Source of the DNA: Balanoglossus misakiensis
Taxonomy: Eukaryota; Hemichordata
Length of the DNA: 64,000 bases
Assembly (NCBI GenBank): GCA_040954595.2
Contig: CM082594.2
Span: 1-64,000, forward strand
Reading direction: 5' to 3'
Shown here: one piece after another, positions 61,526 through 64,000 of the stretch
How the letters are laid out: every line of letters begins with the position of its first letter
Numbering within the stretch: the stretch's first letter is position 1
Notes under the pieces: generated by a model
Seen by the model: the letters and a program-made list of their open reading frames with translations, nothing else
Databases searched by the model: none
What the model was told of the DNA's origin: nothing
Translations under genes and position numbers: made by a program

Positions 61526-61946
61526 CTGAAAATAAACAGAGATTTATAGAATCTTATAGTCACAGTCATACCTTCAAAGACGTGGGATTCTCACGCGGGT
61601 TGGGGAGACAAAAATCCCTGGCAAAAGATTGAGGACAGGAAAATGCCAATCCAGAGATATTGGTAACAGAAACTGTGTACAGTCAATGCCATACGGCAGT
61701 GTGCTGTTCTAACAACAGACAAGATCGTGACGATCATAGTCTGTGTCGGAGATTTGGAAAAGAGCAAATTTGGTGAAAAGACGGGACAAAACAAAAGTCT
61801 ACTTATACGATGCACATGAAAACTGGATGAAAGCGAAGCAGTCCACTATTTGAATGCATTGGATGTAAAATTGGCAGAATATTTGGACTGGACGTAATGT
61901 TTGTACGCACAGAATTACGTACATGCACATAAGATGATCGTCTGCC
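61526..61946. other. Intron-like sequence
   Basis: Unique sequence; two minus-strand frames (61591-61815 and 61799-62002) show no domain. Nothing supported. Confidence 0.5.
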
Positions 61947-62459
61947 TTAAAGGCACGTAAGCTGCAACTAGATAAAAAAATTAATGTTTTAAATAATCTC
62001 ATATATGCTTTTAATTATGTCTATTAAATGATATTTCATGATAATATATCAAGCTCAACACTTATTTATGACACAATGGCCAAAATTAAAGAAAAAACAA
62101 AAATTCCTGCAATTTTAAAAAAAGTGCAATATTGCAATGAAAAATGGAAATCTGATGTCTCAGTGGTGTACATTTACTTCCATGAGCTCAAGTGGATGAG
62201 ATCATGTTTTGTTTATGAAGTTTCACAACCGGAAATGCAACAATTTCATTGTTTCTTGCATTTTCCCACGGTGGCGGCCATAATCGCTTGCGGCAAAGCT
62301 TTATTATTTATCTGGTTAAAACTTGCATATGCACTCATATTTAGGGTTTATAATGCTTGTGTATAGTTCACTGCCTTCATCTGCATGGACTAATGGTAGT
62401 GTAGTTTTAAACAAAAATTATGAAAATTATCTCAAAAGTTACAGCTTTCGTGCCTTTAA
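61947..62459. mobile_element. TTAA-flanked MITE, 505 bp
   Basis: TTAA at 61947-61950 and 62456-62459. Inverted repeats AGGCACGTAAGCTGCAACT (left) and AGGCACGAAAGCTGTAACT (right, complement strand) match at 17 of 19 positions. The 112-residue frame at 62028-62366 inside it has no transposase signature. piggyBac or Kolobok superfamily by target site. Confidence 0.8.
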
Positions 62460-62504
62460 GTGAAAGATTACACAGTAATGCCCAAACTTTAAGTGCTGAC
62501 TCAC

Positions 62505-62737
62505 CATCTATATTAGTGTAGTATCCATCTTCACACACCTCTGGCTCCGACATACCATCATATTGGCACTTATACCCGGGGCAGGACAAGGCGTACAGTC
62601 TATACTTCCATTGTTGGCAAAATATCCCAGTCCGCATTGTGTTGGTGATGAGAGGCTGGCTGTTCCACACATGAAACCCCTGGACACAGCGTGCATGCTT
62701 CAGAACATGCTGAACTTTAACTTCCAGCTGCGCAGTC
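62505..62737 (-). pseudogene. GCC2/GCC3 (ephrin-receptor-like) exon, broken
   Basis: Acceptor CTCCTACAG before 62737 and donor GATG|GTGAGT at 62505. The encoded segments include CTLCPG, GFMCGTASL, CGLGYFANNGS, CTPCPA, GYKCQYDG and CEDGYYTNIDG, which is roughly two cysteine-rich repeats. They lie in three different frames: one base appears missing at GGGG (CPG/GFM junction) and one at CCCC (CPA/GYK junction). An in-frame TAA interrupts the first repeat. The two single-base losses are in homopolymers, so sequencing error is possible for those; the TAA is not explained that way. Confidence 0.7.
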
Positions 62738-62799
62738 CTGTAGGAGTGAAGACGTCAAATATTAAGGAGGTTTAGGAGCCCTCTAGCCAGCAAACTTCA

Positions 62800-63225
62800 T
62801 CAAGGATGTACGTGCAGAACATAAACCGGAAACACTGCGTGTCCGGTCTTTTTTCCATAGGATTACATTGATAATCGCCAGAAAACAAACTTCTACTATT
62901 GTTATTTTCTCGAAATTTTACACATAGCTCAGTCCAGCAAATATAAATTCATTGGTCAAATAAAATATAGGGGTCACCGCGCTCTTTTTTGAGATAAATT
63001 GCATTAAGAAATTTTGGCCATAGACAAACAAACCATTGGTGAAAAATGCTGAGTCAGCAGATTTCTTCTATTATCGACCAATTTCATGGCTCTGTATTTC
63101 AAAAACAAGCGCGGTGACCCCTATATTTTATTACGGATTTTCATTATACATACAAAAGAGAATAAAAAAATCCACAATTAAAAAAAATGACAATACTTTC
63201 CATTTTATTGAACGTACATCCTTAA
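62800..63225. mobile_element. TTAA-type fold-back MITE, 418 bp
   Basis: GGATGTACGT at 62804-62813 and its complement ending at 63221, with TTAA on the right (63222-63225) and TCAA on the left (62800-62803, one change from TTAA). Inner arms AAATAAAATATAGGGGTCAC (about 62957) and its complement (about 63112-63134) pair over about 26 bp including CGCGCT. Confidence 0.7.
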
Positions 63226-63696
63226 TGTTACTTAGGTAGTGGAGCACCAAAACCCAAATTTTCATATCGATTGTGTATTTTGTGATAAAAGCACCAAACT
63301 TGGCTCAGATGTGTGTTAATGTGTACTGAACAAATTCAGATAGCGAGTCACTAAATATCTGTTGAAGAGTTTCCATGGCAACCAATTTTTTTTCAAAATG
63401 GCCGCAAATACAGATAATCACACCTGTTAAACATCATAATAAATTCAGATTACAATATTTGAAACAAGAAACTACGGAAAGAATGGTTTGCAATAGAACT
63501 ATGGTTATTAAACTACAAATGTACTTATAAGGGTAACTAAGGGATCAAAATACAGGTGCAACTTTCAATCCCTGGTACTCGCATTAGTATAGGTGCTCCC
63601 CCTAGTCAAACATTACGGCTAGTTGCGATATTTAACTTGAAGTACGTAAATTACACACACACGAATCGCAACAGTTAGCGAGTCACTAAATATCTA
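63226..63696. repeat. Non-coding sequence with a 29-bp direct repeat
   Basis: AGCGAGTCACTAAATATCTG-type sequence at about 63341-63369 recurs at about 63676-63704 with one mismatch. The second copy overlaps the start of the LINE-like frame. Nothing else recognised. Confidence 0.65.
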
Positions 63697-63963
63697 TTGA
63701 AGAGTGACTATGCAGTATTCAAGATCCACCCTTTCCACAATACGTGTGAACTTGTACTCTCTACATGGAATGTCCGCTCAGCTAGATGCAAATCATTAGA
63801 CATTGCAGACTACATCACAGATAAAGAAATTGATATTCTTGTACTCACTGAAACATGGTTGAAGGAATCTGGTGACGAACACGTAATGGCTGAATGTACA
63901 CCACCAGGCTATGCTGTCAAATATCTACCTGGGGTTGGCAAGATCGGTGGAGGCTTAGCTTAA
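63697..63963 (+). pseudogene. LINE endonuclease domain, N-terminal fragment
   Basis: 88 codons. TWNVRSARCK near residue 23 and DILVLTETWL near residue 48 match the first catalytic strands of the EEP (apurinic-type) endonuclease of CR1/L2-like LINEs; Asn and Glu in those motifs are the expected metal-site residues. PPGYAV and GGGLA follow in the usual order. The frame ends in TAA at 63961-63963, and the same frame continues IHKLALK before another stop, so it is a degraded copy. The rest of ORF2 would lie past the window edge if it exists. The start codon is uncertain; coding similarity begins near residue 19. Confidence 0.65.
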
Positions 63964-64000
63964 ATTCATAAGCTAGCACTAAAATAAACAGCTTGGAAGC

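Larger units (their letters stand above)
52259..62737 (-). pseudogene. Decaying multi-exon gene: GCC2/GCC3 repeats then EGF-like domains
   Basis: A minus-strand series of at least 13 exon-like segments. The upstream ones (62737 to about 60093) encode ephrin-receptor-like GCC2/GCC3 cysteine repeats (CxxCPxG...YxC pattern). The downstream ones (59276 to 52259) each encode one EGF-like domain bounded by AG acceptor and GT donor in phase 1. Such arrangements occur in secreted or membrane extracellular proteins; the particular protein is not recognised. Six exons are intact. Others carry stops, frameshifts, a lost donor, an unclear acceptor or a transposon insertion. No start codon, signal peptide, membrane segment or polyadenylation site is seen. 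The 5' part lies beyond the series' right end, and the 3' end is replaced by satellite at 52.2 kb. Because exons are symmetric, broken ones could be skipped, so a reduced transcript cannot be excluded. Confidence 0.8.

Noticed and set aside
62028-62366. 112-residue plus-strand frame
   Set aside because: It lies entirely inside a TTAA-flanked MITE and shows no transposase motif.
63233-63605. Possible inverted ends GGAGCACC at about 63241 and about 63590
   Set aside because: Only about 13 of 17 positions match and no target duplication is visible, so it was not called a mobile element.

Overview
The window is animal nuclear DNA and consists mostly of repeats. It holds a 3.1-kb block of (CCCTAA)n, the vertebrate-type telomere repeat found in many metazoans; several families of non-autonomous transposons; and minus-strand exons bounded by splice signals that encode EGF-like and ephrin-receptor-like (GCC2/GCC3) cysteine-rich modules. 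A marine invertebrate such as a cephalochordate fits this mix, but that is inference; no diagnostic single-copy gene is present. There is no bacterial gene, operon, CRISPR array, rRNA or tRNA.

Layout. (1) 1-22107: tandem array of a ~2.05-kb composite satellite. Each unit joins diverged ~330-bp AT-rich monomers, a block of ~80-bp GC-rich monomers of two alternating types, and a segment with a G-run of variable length. Copies up to ~2830 point one way and all later copies the other. One copy carries a nested pair of Helentron-like elements (11919-14675). (2) 22108-22207: exactly 100 N, an assembly gap of unknown size. (3) 22208-25380: 27 bp of non-telomeric sequence, then the telomere repeat in the orientation of a left chromosome end. 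(4) 25381-52150: subtelomere with a mirror-like plan: a GGGTCAA-type minisatellite, a C-rich module, an 8.8-kb AT-rich satellite, inverted copies of the C-rich module, then the minisatellite again on the opposite strand. (5) 52259-62737: minus-strand exons of a modular extracellular protein. Several are intact phase-1/phase-1 exons. Others carry stops, frameshifts, lost splice sites or a transposon insertion. (6) 62800-64000: more transposon remnants and the start of a LINE endonuclease domain.

Main interpretation. The telomere block faces a gap on its distal side, so the left 22 kb was probably scaffolded onto a true chromosome end; a genuine interstitial telomere is the alternative. Moving inward, the minisatellite stops about 40 bp from an EGF exon splice donor, so the EGF gene seems to have been cut by the subtelomere and to be decaying beside it. 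Because its EGF exons are symmetric, damaged ones could be skipped without losing frame, so a reduced transcript is possible.

I found no new enzymatic or defence system. The strongest unusual signals are: (a) perfect nuclear-receptor DR1 motifs (two AGGTCA half-sites one base apart) in both the subtelomeric minisatellite and the Helentron-like element; (b) the mirror architecture of the subtelomere; (c) an 885-bp inverted-repeat transposon, with an exact 7-bp target duplication, inserted inside an EGF exon next to its splice donor; and (d) an eight-cysteine variant of the EGF fold.
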